From the NCBI GenBank assembly GCA_964019135.1, contig OZ025256.1, positions 2,790,001 to 2,854,000 on the forward strand: a stretch of DNA of 64,000 bases. Reading direction: 5' to 3'. Position 1 is the first letter of the stretch, and every line of letters begins with the position of its first letter. The notes beneath the pieces were generated by a model. That model saw only the letters and a list, made by a program, of their open reading frames with translations. It had not been told where the DNA came from and made no database searches. The stretch comes from Arenicola marina (Eukaryota; Annelida; Polychaeta; Arenicolidae). The position numbers and the translations under genes were made by a program. Shown one piece after another: positions 45,251 to 56,763 of this stretch.

Positions 45251-48200
45251 GAGGGGGTAGGGGGCTGGTGTTGGCGGGAGGAGGAGGGAGTAGGGGGCTG
45301 GTGTTGGCGGGAGGAGGAGGGAGTAGGGGGCTGGTGTTGGCGGGAGGAGGAAGGAGTAGGGGGCTGGTGTTGGTGGGAGAAGGAGGGAGTAGGGGGCTGG
45401 TGTTGGCGGGAGAAGGAGGGAGTAGGAGGCTGGTGTTGGCGGAAGGAGGAGGGGGTAGGGAGCTGGTGTTGGGGGAAGGAGGAGGGATTAGGGGGATGGT
45501 GTAGGCGGGAGGAGGAGGGGGTAGGGGGCTGGTGTAGGCGGGAGGAGGAGGGAGTAGGGGGCTGGTGTTGGCGGGAGGAGGAGGGGGTAGGGGGCTGGTG
45601 TTGGGCTAAGGAGGAGGGATTAGGGGGATGGTGTAGGCGGGAGGAGGAGGGGGTAGAGGGCTGGTGTTGGGGGAAGGAGGAGGGATTAGGGGGATGGTGT
45701 AGGCGGGAGGAGGAGGGGGTAGGGGGCTGGTGTAGGCGGGAGGAGGAGGGAGTAGGGGGCTGGTGTTGGCGGGAGGAGGGGGGTAGGGAGCTGGTGTTGG
45801 GGGAAGGAGGAGGGATTAGGGGGATGGTGTAGGCGGGAGGAGGAGGAATTAGGGGGATGGTGTAGGCGGGAGGAGGAGGGGGTAGGGGGCTGGTGTTGGC
45901 GGGAGAAGGACGGAGTAGGGGGCTGGTGTAGGCGGGAGGAGGAGGAGGTAGGGGGCTGGTGTTGGCGGGAGAAGGAGGGAGTAGGGGGCTGGTGTAGGCG
46001 GGAGGAGGAGTGGGTAGGGGGCTGGTGTTGGCGGGAGAAGGAGGGAGTAGGGGGCTGGTGTTGGCGGGAGGAGGGGGGTAGGGAGCTGGTGTTGGGGGAA
46101 GGAGGAGGGATTAGGGGGATGGTGTAGGCGGGAGGAGGAGGGTAGGGTGCTGGTGTTGGCGGAAGGAGGAGAGAGTAGGGACTGGTGTTGGCGGAAGGAG
46201 GAGGGACTAGGGGGCTGGTGTTGGCGGAAGGAGGGGGGTAGGGGGCTGGTGTTGGCGGGAGGAGGGGGGTAGGGAGCTGGTGTTGGCGGAAGGAGGAGGG
46301 AGTAGGGAGCTGGTGTTGGCGGGAGGAGGAGGGGGTAGGGGGCTGGTGTTGGCGGGAGAAGGAGGGGGTAGGGGGCTGGTGTTGGCGGAAGGAGGAGGGA
46401 GTAGGGGGCTGGTGTTGGCGGAAGGAGGAGGGGGTAGGGGGCTGGTTTAGGCGGAAGGATGAGGGAGTAGGGGGCTGGTGTTGGCGGGAGGAGGAGGGGG
46501 TAGGGGGCTGGTGTTGGCGGAAGAAGGAGGGTGGAGGGGGCTGGTGTTGGCGGAAGGAGGAGGGGGTAGGGGGCTGGTTTAGGCGGAAGGATGAGGGGGT
46601 AGGGAGCTGGTGTAGGCGGCAGGAGGAGGGAGTAGGGGGCTGGTGTTGGCGGAAGGACGAGGGTAGGGTTCTGGTGTTGCGGAAGGAGGAGGGACTAGGG
46701 GGCTGGTGTTGGCGGGAGGAGGAGGGGGTAGGGGGCTGGTGTTTGCGGGATGAGGGAGTAGGGGGCTGGTGTTGGCGGAAGAAGGAGGGAGTAGGGGGCT
46801 GGTTTTGGCGGAAGGAGGGGGGTAGGGGGCTGGTGTAGGCGGGAGAAGGAGGGAGTAGGGGGCTGGTGTAGGCGGCAGCAGGATGGAGTAGGGTGTTGGT
46901 GTTGGCGGGAGGAGGGGGGTAGGGAGCTGGTGTTGGGGGAAGGAGGAGGGGGTAGGGGGCTGGTGTTGGCGGGAGAAGGAGGGAGTAGGGGGCTGGTGTA
47001 GGCGGCAGCAGGATGGAGTAGGGTGTTGGTGTTGGCGGGAGGAGGGGGGTAGGGAGCTAGTGTTGGGGGAAGGAGGAGGGATTAGGGGGATGGTGTAGGC
47101 GGGAGGAGGAGGGGGTAGGGGGCTGGTGTTGGCGGGAGAAGGAGAGAGTAGGGGGCTGGTGTAGGCGGCAGCAGGATGGAGTAGGGTGTTGGTGTTGGCG
47201 GGAGGAGGGAGGTAGGGAGCTGGTGTTGGGGGAAGGAGGAGGGATTAGGGGGATGGTGTAGGCGGGAGGAGGAGGGGGTAGGGGGCTGGTGTTGGCGGGA
47301 GAAGGAGGGGGTAGGGGGCTGGTGTTGGCGGGAGGAGGAGGGAGTAGGGGGCTGGTGTTGGCGGGAGGAGGAGGGAGTAGGGGGCTGGTGTTGGCGGGAG
47401 GAGGAAGGAGTAGGGGGCTGGTGTTGGTGGGAGAAGGAGGGAGTAGGGGGCTGGTGTTGGCGGGAGAAGGAGGGAGTAGGAGGCTGGTGTTGGCGGAAGG
47501 AGGAGGGGGTAGGGAGCTGGTGTTGGGGGAAGGAGGAGGGATTAGGGGGATGGTGTAGGCGGGAGGAGGAGGGGGTAGGGGGCTGGTGTAGGCGGGAGGA
47601 GGAGGGAGTAGGGGGCTGGTGTTGGCGGGAGGAGGAGGGGGTAGGGGGCTGGTGTTGGGCTAAGGAGGAGGGATTAGGGGGATGGTGTAGACGGGAGGGG
47701 GAGGGGGTAGAGGGCTGGTGTTGGGGGAAGGAGGAGGGATTAGGGGGATGGTGTAGGCGGGAGGAGGAGGGGGTAGGGGGCTGGTGTAGGCGGGAGGAGG
47801 AGGGAGTAGGGGGCTGGTGTTGGCGGGAGGAGGGGGGTAGGGAGCTGGTGTTGGGGGAAGGAGGAGGGATTAGGGGGATGGTGTAGGCGGGAGGAGGAGG
47901 AATTAGGGGGATGGTGTAGGCGGGAGTAGGAGGGGGTAGGGGGCTGGTGTTGGCGGGAGAAGGACGGAGTAGGGGGCTGGTGTAGGCGGGAGGAGGAGGA
48001 GGTAGGGGGCTAGTGTTGGCGGGAGAAGGAGGGAGTAGGGGGCTGGTGTAGGCGGGAGGAGGAGTGGGTAGGGGGCTGGTGTTGGCGGGAGAAGGAGGGA
48101 GTAGGGGGCTGGTGTTGGCGGGAGGAGGGGGGTAGGGAGCTGGTGTTGGGGGAAGGAGGAGGGATTAGGGGGATGGTGTAGGCGGGAGGAGGAGGGTAGG

Positions 48201-48885
48201 GTGCTGGTGTTGGCGGAAGGAGGAGAGAGTAGGGACTGGTGTTGGCGGAAGGAGGAGGGACTAGGGGGCTGGTGTTGGCGGAAGGAGGGGGGTAGGGGGC
48301 TGGTGTTGGCGGGAGGAGGGGGGTAGGGAGCTGGTGTTGGCGGAAGGAGGAGGGAGTAGGGAGCTGGTGTTGGCGGGAGGAGGAGGGGGTAGGGGGCTGG
48401 TGTTGGCGGGAGAAGGAGGGGGTAGGGGGCTGGTGTTGGCGGAAGGAGGAGGGAGTAGGGGGCTGGTGTTGGCGGAAGGAGGAGGGGGTAGGGGGCTGGT
48501 TTAGGCGGAAGGATGAGGGAGTAGGGGGCTGGTGTTGGCGGGAGGAGGAGGGGGTAGGGGGCTGGTGTTGGCGGAAGAAGGAGGGTGGAGGGGGCTGGTG
48601 TTGGCGGAAGGAGGAGGGGGTAGGGGGCTGGTTTAGGCGGAAGGATGAGGGGGTAGGGAGCTGGTGTAGGCGGCAGGAGGAGGGAGTAGGGGGCTGGTGT
48701 TGGCGGAAGGACGAGGGTAGGGTTCTGGTGTTGCGGAAGGAGGAGGGACTAGGGGGCTGGTGTTGGCGGGAGGAGGAGGGGGTAGGGGGCTGGTGTTTGC
48801 GGGATGAGGGAGTAGGGGGCTGGTGTTGGCGGAAGAAGGAGGGAGTAGGGGGCTGGTTTTGGCGGAAGGAGGGGGGTAGGGGGCT
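44778..48885. repeat. 2,054-bp tandem duplication in array
   Basis: Copies about 44778-46831 and 46832-48885. Matching positions include 45235/47289 and GTGTTGCGG 46675/48729. The first ~400 bp also belongs to the end of the 24-kb block. Differences are few, for example GACGGGAGGGGG at 47690, GGGAGTAGG at 47924 and GGGGCTAGTG at 48008 in the second copy. Confidence 0.85.
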
Positions 48886-50090
48886 GGTGTAGGCGGGAGA
48901 AGGAGGGAGTAGGGGGCTGGTTTAGGCGGGAGGAGGAGGGGGTAGGGGGCTGGTGTTTGCGGGATGAGGGAGTAGGGGGCTGGTGTTGGCGGAAGAAGGA
49001 GGGAGTAGGGGGCTGGTTTTGGCGGAAGGAGGGGGGTAGGGGGCTGGTGTAGGCGGGAGAAGGAGGGAGTAGGGGGCTGGTTTAGGCGGGAGGAGGAGGG
49101 GGTAGGGGGCTGGTGTTTGCGGGATGAGGGAGTAGGGGGCTGGTGTTGGCGGAAGAAGGAGGGAGTAGGGGGCTGGTTTTGGCGGAAGGAGGGGGGTAGG
49201 GGGCTGGTGTTGGCGGGAGAAGGAGGGAGTAGGGGGCTGGTTTTGGCGGAAGGAGGGGGGTAGGGGGCTGGTGTAGGCGGGAGAAGGAGGGAGTAGGGGG
49301 CTGGTGTAGGCGGCAGCAGGATGGAGTAGGGTGTTGGTGTTGGCGGGAGGAGCGCGGTAGGGAGCTGGTGTTGGGGGAAGGAGGAGGGGGTAGGGGGCTG
49401 GTGTTGGCGGGAGGAGGAGGGGGTAGGGGGCTGGTTTTGGCGGGAGAAGGAGGGAGTAGGGGGCTGGTGTAGGCGGCAGCAGGATGGAGTAGGGTGTTGG
49501 TGTTGGCGGGAGGAGGGGGGTAGGGAGCTGGTGTTGGGGGAAGGAGGAGGGAATAGGGGGATGGTGTAGGCGGGAGGAGGAGGGGGTAGGGGGCTGGTGT
49601 TGGCGGGAGAAGGAGAGAGTAGGGGGCTGGTGTAGGCGGCAGCAGGATGGAGTAGGGTGTTGGTGTTGGCGGGAGGAGGGGGGTAGGGAGCTGGTGTTGG
49701 GGGAAGGAGGAGGGATTAGGGGGATGGTGTAGGCGGGAGGAGGAGGGGGTAGGGGGCTGGTGTTGGCGGGAGAAGGAGGGAGTAGGGGGCTGGTGTTGGC
49801 GGAAGGAGGAGGGGGTAGGGGGCTGGTGTTGGCGGGAGAAGGAGGGAGTAGGGGGCTGGTGTTGGCGGGAGAAGGAGGGAGTAGGGGGCTGGTGTTGGCG
49901 GAAGGAGGAGGGGGTAGGGAGCTGGTGTTGGGGGAAGGAGGAGGGATTAGGGGGATGGTGTAGGCGGGAGGAGGAGGGGGTAGGGGGCTGGTGTAGGCGG
50001 GAGGAGGAGGGAGTAGGGGGCTGGTGTTGGCGGGAGGAGGAGGGGGTAGGGGGCTGGTGTTGGGCTAAGGAGGAGGGATTAGGTGGATGG
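48121..50090. repeat. ~2-kb segment duplicated 6,129 bp away (left copy)
   Basis: Matches 54250-56219. GTGTTGCGG 48729/54858, GGAGCGCGG 49350/55479 and the segment starting 49760/55889 are all offset by 6,129 bp. The segment shares the TTTGCGGGATGAGGG triplets and the unusual GGAGCGCGG unit. Confidence 0.85.
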
Positions 50091-50575
50091 TGTAGGCGGG
50101 AGGAGGAGGGGGTAGAGGGCTGGTGTTGGGGGAAGGAGGAGGGATTAGGGGGATGGTGTAGGCGGGAGGAGGAGGGGGTAGGGGGCTGGTGTAGGCGGGA
50201 GGAGGAGGGAGTAGGGGGCTGGTGTTGGCGGGAGGAGGGGGGTAGGGAGCTGGTGTTGGGGGAAGGAGGAGGGATTAGGGGGATGGTGTAGGCGGGAGGA
50301 GGAGGGATTAGGGGGATGGTGTAGGCGGGAGGAGGAGGGTGGGGTGCTGGTGTTGGCGGAAGGAGGAGAGAGTAGGGACTGGTGTTGGCGGAAGGAGGAG
50401 GGACTAGGGGGCTGGTGTTGGCGGAAGGAGGGGGGTAGGGGGCTGGTGTTGGCGGGAGGAGGGGGGTAGGGAGCTGGTGTTGGCGGAAGGAGGAGGGAGC
50501 AGGGAGCTGGTGTTGGCGGGAGGAGGAGGGAGTAGGGGGCTGGTGTTGGCGGGAGGAGGGGGGTAGGGGGCTGGT

Positions 50576-52739
50576 GTTGGCGGGAGGAGGAGAGAGTAGG
50601 GAGCTGGTGTTGGCGGAAGGAGGAGGGAGTAGGGAGCTGGTGTTGGCGGGAGGAGGAGGGGGGTAGGGGGCTGGTGCTGGCGGGAGGAGGGGGGTAGGGA
50701 GCTGGTGTTGGCGGAAGGAGGAGGGAGTAGGGAGCTGGTGTTGGCGGGAGGAGGAGGGACTAGGGGGCTGGTGTTGGCGGGAGGAGGGGGGTAGGGAGCT
50801 GGTGTTGGCGGAAGGAGGAGGGAGTAGGGAGCTGGTGTTGGCGGGAGGAGGAGGGGGTAGGGGGCTGGTGTTGGCGGGAGGAGGAGGGAGTATTGGGCTG
50901 GTGTTGGCGGGAGGAGGAGGGGGTAGGGGGCTGGTGTTGGCGGGAGGAGGAGGGAGTAGGGGGCTGGTGTTGGCGGGAGGAGGAGGGAGTAGGGGGCTGG
51001 TGTTGGCGGGAGGAGGAAGGAGTAGGGGGCTGGTGTTGGTGGGAGAAGGAGGGAGTAGGGGGCTGGTGTAGGCGGCAGCAGGAGGGAGGAGGGTGTTGGT
51101 GTTGGCGGAAGGAGGAGGGGGTAGGGGGTTGGTTTAGGCGGAAGGATGAGGGAGTAGGGGGCTGGTGTTGGCGGGAGGAGGAGGGGGTAGGGGGCTGGTG
51201 TTGGCGGAAGAAGGAGGGAGGAGGGGGCTGGTGTTGGCGGAAGGAGGAGGGGGTAGGGGGCTGGTTTAGGCGGAAGGATGAGGGGGTAGGGAGCTGGTGT
51301 AGGCGGCAGGAGGAGGGAGTAGGGGGCTGGTGTTGGCGGAAGGACGAGGGTAGGGTTCTGGTGTTGGCGGAAGGAGGAGGGAGTAGGGGGCTGGTGTTGG
51401 CGGGAGGATGAGGGGGTAGGGGGCTGGTGTTGGCGGAAGAAGGAGGGAGGAGGGGGCTGTTGTTGGCGGAAGGAGGAGGGAGGAGGGGGCTGGTGTTGGC
51501 GGGAGGAGGAGGGGGTAGGGGGCTGGTGTAGGCGGGAGAAGGAGGGAGTAGGGGGCTGGTGTAGGCGGCAGCAGGATGGAGTAGGGTGTTGGTGTTGGCG
51601 GGAGGAGGGGGGTAGGGAGCTGGTGTTGGGGGAAGGAGGAGGGGGTAGGGGGCTGGTGTTGGCGGGAGGAGGAGAGAGTAGGGAGCTGGTGTTGGCGGAA
51701 GGAGGAGGGAGTAGGGAGCTGGTGTTGGCGGGAGGAGGAGGGGGGTAGGGGGCTGGTGCTGGCGGGAGGAGGGGGGTAGGGAGCTGGTGTTGGCGGAAGG
51801 AGGAGGGAGTAGGGAGCTGGTGTTGGCGGGAGGAGGAGGGACTAGGGGGCTGGTGTTGGCGGGAGGAGGGGGGTAGGGAGCTGGTGTTGGCGGAAGGAGG
51901 AGGGAGTAGGGAGCTGGTGTTGGCGGGAGGAGGAGGGGGTAGGGGGCTGGTGTTGGCGGGAGGAGGAGGGAGTATTGGGCTGGTGTTGGCGGGAGGAGGA
52001 GGGGGTAGGGGGCTGGTGTTGGCGGGAGGAGGAGGGAGTAGGGGGCTGGTGTTGGCGGGAGGAGGAGGGAGTAGGGGGCTGGTGTTGGCGGGAGGAGGAA
52101 GGAGTAGGGGGCTGGTGTTGGTGGGAGAAGGAGGGAGTAGGGGGCTGGTGTAGGCGGCAGCAGGAGGGAGGAGGGTGTTGGTGTTGGCGGAAGGAGGAGG
52201 GGGTAGGGGGTTGGTTTAGGCGGAAGGATGAGGGAGTAGGGGGCTGGTGTTGGCGGGAGGAGGAGGGGGTAGGGGGCTGGTGTTGGCGGAAGAAGGAGGG
52301 AGGAGGGGGCTGGTGTTGGCGGAAGGAGGAGGGGGTAGGGGGCTGGTTTAGGCGGAAGGATGAGGGGGTAGGGAGCTGGTGTAGGCGGCAGGAGGAGGGA
52401 GTAGGGGGCTGGTGTTGGCGGAAGGACGAGGGTAGGGTTCTGGTGTTGGCGGAAGGAGGAGGGAGTAGGGGGCTGGTGTTGGCGGGAGGATGAGGGGGTA
52501 GGGGGCTGGTGTTGGCGGAAGAAGGAGGGAGGAGGGGGCTGTTGTTGGCGGAAGGAGGAGGGAGGAGGGGGCTGGTGTTGGCGGGAGGAGGAGGGGGTAG
52601 GGGGCTGGTGTAGGCGGGAGAAGGAGGGAGTAGGGGGCTGGTGTAGGCGGCAGCAGGATGGAGTAGGGTGTTGGTGTTGGCGGGAGGAGGGGGGTAGGGA
52701 GCTGGTGTTGGGGGAAGGAGGAGGGGGTAGGGGGCTGGT
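50576..52739. repeat. 1,082-bp perfect-looking tandem duplication
   Basis: Copies about 50576-51657 and 51658-52739. Segments starting 50802/51884 and 50893/51975 translate identically over 89 and 172 codons, and I see no base difference on reading. The second copy begins abruptly in the middle of a monomer series, the pattern of a recent unequal exchange or an assembly duplication. Confidence 0.85.
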
Positions 52740-55700
52740 GTTGGCGGGAGAAGGAGGGAGTAGGGGGCTGGTGTAGGCGGCAGCAGGATGGAGTAGGGTG
52801 TTGGTGTTGGCGGGAGGAGGGGGGTAGGGAGCTAGTGTTGGGGGAAGGAGGAGGGATTAGGGGGATGGTGTAGGCGGGAGGAGGAGGAGGGTAGGGGGCT
52901 GGTGTAGGCGGGAGAAGGAGAGAGTAGGGGGCTGGTGTAGGCGGCAGCAGGATGGAGTAGGGTGTTGGTGTTGGCGGGAGGAGGGAGGTAGGGAGCTGGT
53001 GTTGGGGGAAGGAGGAGGGATTAGGGGGATGGTGTAGGCGGGAGGAGGAGGGGGTAGGGGGCTGGTGTTGGCGGGAGAAGGAGGGAGTAGGGGGCTGGTA
53101 TTGGCGGGAGAAGGAGGGAGTAGGGGGCTGGTGTAGGCGGGAGGTGGAGGGGGTAGGGGGCTGGTGTTGGCGGGAGAAGGAGGGAGTAGGAGGCTGGTGT
53201 TGGCGGAAGGAGGAGGGGGTAGGGAGCTGGTGTTGGGGGAAGGAGGAGGGATTAGGGGGATGGTGTAGGCGGGAGGAGGAGGGGGTAGGGGGCTGGTGTA
53301 GGCGGGAGGAGGAGGGAGTAGGGGGCTGGTGTTGGCGGGAGGAGGAGGGGGTAGGGGGCTGGTGTTGGGCTAAGGAGGAGGGATTAGGGGGATGGTGTAG
53401 GCGGGAGGAGGAGGGGGTAGAGGGCTGTTGTTGGGGGAAGGAGGAGGGATTAGGGGGATGGTGTAGGCGGGAGGAGGAGGGGGTAGGGGGCTGGTGTAGG
53501 CGGGAGGAGGAGGGAGTAGGGGGCTGGTGTTGGCGGGAGGAGGGGGGTAGGGAGCTGGTGTTGGGGGAAGGAGGAGGGATTAGGGGGATGGTGTAGGCGG
53601 GAGGAGGAGGAATTAGGGGGATGGTGTAGGCGGGAGGAGGAGGGGGTAGGGGGCTGGTGTTGGCGGGAGAAGGAGGGAGTAGGGGGCTGGTGTAGGCGGG
53701 AGGAGGAGGAGGTAGGGGGCTGGTGTTGGCGGGAGAAGGAGGGAGTAGGGGGCTGGTGTAGGCGGGAGGAGGAGTGGGTAGGGGGCTGGTGTTGGCGGGA
53801 GAAGGAGGGAGTAGGGGGCTGGTGTTGGCGGGAGGAGGGGGGTAGGGAGCTGGTGTTGGGGGAAGGAGGAGGGATTAGGGGGATGGTGTAGGCGGGAGGA
53901 GGAGGGTAGGGTGCTGGTGTTGGCGGAAGGAGGAGAGAGTAGGGACTGGTGTTGGCGGAAGGAGGAGGGACTAGGGGGCTGGTGTTGGCGGAAGGAGGGG
54001 GGTAGGGGGCTGGTGTAGGCGAAAGGAGGAGGAATTAGGGGGATGGTGTAGGCGGGAGAAGGAGGGGGTAGGGGGCTGGTGTTGGCGGGAGAAGGAGGGA
54101 GTAGGGGGCTGGTGTAGGCGGGAGGAGGAGGAGGTAGGGGGCTGGTGTTGGCGGGAGGAGGGAGTAGGGGGCTGGTGTAGGCGGGAGGAGGAGTGGGTAG
54201 GGGGCTGGTGTTGGCGGGAGAAGGAGGGAGTAGGGGGCTGGTGTTGGCGGGAGGAGGGGGGTAGGGAGCTGGTGTTGGGGGAAGGAGGAGGGATTAGGGG
54301 GATGGTGTAGGCGGGAGGAGGAGGGTAGGGTGCTGGTGTTGGCGGAAGGAGGAGAGAGTAGGGACTGGTGTTGGCGGAAGGAGGAGGGACTAGGGGGCTG
54401 GTGTTGGCGGAAGGAGGGGGGTAGGGGGCTGGTGTTGGCGGGAGGAGGGGGGTAGGGAGCTGGTGTTGGCGGAAGGAGGAGGGAGTAGGGAGCTGGTGTT
54501 GGCGGGAGGAGGAGGGGGTAGGGGGCTGGTGTTGGCGGGAGAAGGAGGGGGTAGGGGGCTGGTGTTGGCGGAAGGAGGAGGGAGTAGGGGGCTGGTGTTG
54601 CCGGAAGGAGGAGGGGGTAGGGGGCTGGTTTAGGCGGAAGGATGAGGGAGTAGGGGGCTGGTGTTGGCGGGGAGGAGGAGGGGTAGGGGGCTGGTGTTGG
54701 CGGAAGAAGGAGGGTGGAGGGGGCTGGTGTTGGCGGAAGGAGGAGGGGGTAGGGGGCTGGTTTAGGCGGAAGGATGAGGGGGTAGGGAGCTGGTGTAGGC
54801 GGCAGGAGGAGGGAGTAGGGGGCTGGTGTTGGCGGAAGGACGAGGGTAGGGTTCTGGTGTTGCGGAAGGAGGAGGGACTAGGGGGCTGGTGTTGGCGGGA
54901 GGAGGAGGGGGTAGGGGGCTGGTGTTTGCGGGATGAGGGAGTAGGGGGCTGGTGTTGGCGGAAGAAGGAGGGAGTAGGGGGCTGGTTTTGGCGGAAGGAG
55001 GGGGGTAGGGGGCTGGTGTAGGCGGGAGAAGGAGGGAGTAGGGGGCTGGTTTAGGCGGGAGGAGGAGGGGGTAGGGGGCTGGTGTTTGCGGGATGAGGGA
55101 GTAGGGGGCTGGTGTTGGCGGAAGAAGGAGGGAGTAGGGGGCTGGTTTTGGCGGAAGGAGGGGGGTAGGGGGCTGGTGTAGGCGGGAGAAGGAGGGAGTA
55201 GGGGGCTGGTTTAGGCGGGAGGAGGAGGGGGTAGGGGGCTGGTGTTTGCGGGATGAGGGAGTAGGGGGCTGGTGTTGGCGGAAGAAGGAGGGAGTAGGGG
55301 GCTGGTTTTGGCGGAAGGAGGGGGGTAGGGGGCTGGTGTTGGCGGGAGAAGGAGGGAGTAGGGGGCTGGTTTTGGCGGAAGGAGGGGGGTAGGGGGCTGG
55401 TGTAGGCGGGAGAAGGAGGGAGTAGGGGGCTGGTGTAGGCGGCAGCAGGATGGAGTAGGGTGTTGGTGTTGGCGGGAGGAGCGCGGTAGGGAGCTGGTGT
55501 TGGGGGAAGGAGGAGGGGGTAGGGGGCTGGTGTTGGCGGGAGGAGGAGGGGGTAGGGGGCTGGTGTTGGCGGGAGAAGGAGGGAGTAGGGGGCTGGTGTA
55601 GGCGGCAGCAGGATGGAGTAAGGTGTTGGTGTTGGCGGGAGGAGGGGGGTAGGGAGCTGGTGTTGGGGGAAGGAGGAGGGAATAGGGGGATGGTGTAGGC

Positions 55701-56763
55701 GGGAGGAGGAGGGGGTAGGGGGCTGGTGTTGGCGGGAGAAGGAGAGAGTAGGGGGCTGGTGTAGGCGGCAGCAGGATGGAGTAGGGTGTTGGTGTTGGCG
55801 GGAGGAGGGGGGTAGGGAGCTGGTGTTGGGGGAAGGAGGAGGGATTAGGGGGATGGTGTAGGCGGGAGGAGGAGGGGGTAGGGGGCTGGTGTTGGCGGGA
55901 GAAGGAGGGAGTAGGGGGCTGGTGTTGGCGGAAGGAGGAGGGGGTAGGGGGCTGGTGTTGGCGGGAGAAGGAGGGAGTAGGGGGCTGGTGTTGGCGGGAG
56001 AAGGAGGGAGTAGGGGGCTGGTGTTGGCGGAAGGAGGAGGGGGTAGGGAGCTGGTGTTGGGGGAAGGAGGAGGGATTAGGGGGATGGTGTAGGCGGGAGG
56101 AGGAGGGGGTAGGGGGCTGGTGTAGGCGGGAGGAGGAGGGAGTAGGGGGCTGGTGTTGGCGGGAGGAGGAGGGGGTAGGGGGCTGGTGTTGGGCTAAGGA
56201 GGAGGGATTAGGTGGATGGTGTAGGCGGGAGGAGGACGGGGTAGGGGGCTGGTGTTGGGGGAAGGAGGAGGGATTAGGGGGATGGTGTAGGCGGGAGGAG
56301 GAGGGGGTAGGGGGCTGGTGTAGGCGGGAGGAGGAGGGAGTAGGGGGCTGGTGTTGGCGGGAGGAGGGGGGTAGGGAGCTGGTGTTGGGGGAAGGAGGAG
56401 GGATTAGGGGGATGGTGTAGGCGGGAGGAGGAGGAATTAGGGGGATGGTGTAGGCGGCAGGAGGAGTGGGTCGGTGGCTGGTGTTGGCGGGAGAAGGAGG
56501 GAGTAGGGGGCTGGTGTTGGCGGGAGGAGGGGGGTAGGGGGCTGGTGTTGGCGGGAGGAGGAGGGAGTAGGGAGCTGGCGTTGGCGGAAGGAGGAGGGAG
56601 TAGGGAGCTGGTGTTGGCGGGAGGAGGAGGGGGGTAGGGGGCTGGTGTAGGCGGGAGGAGGAGGGTAGGGTGCTGGTGTTGGCGGAAGGAGGAGAGAGTA
56701 GGGACTGGTGTTGGCGGAAGGAGGAGGGACTAGGGGGCTGGTGTTGGCGGAAGGAGGGGGGTA

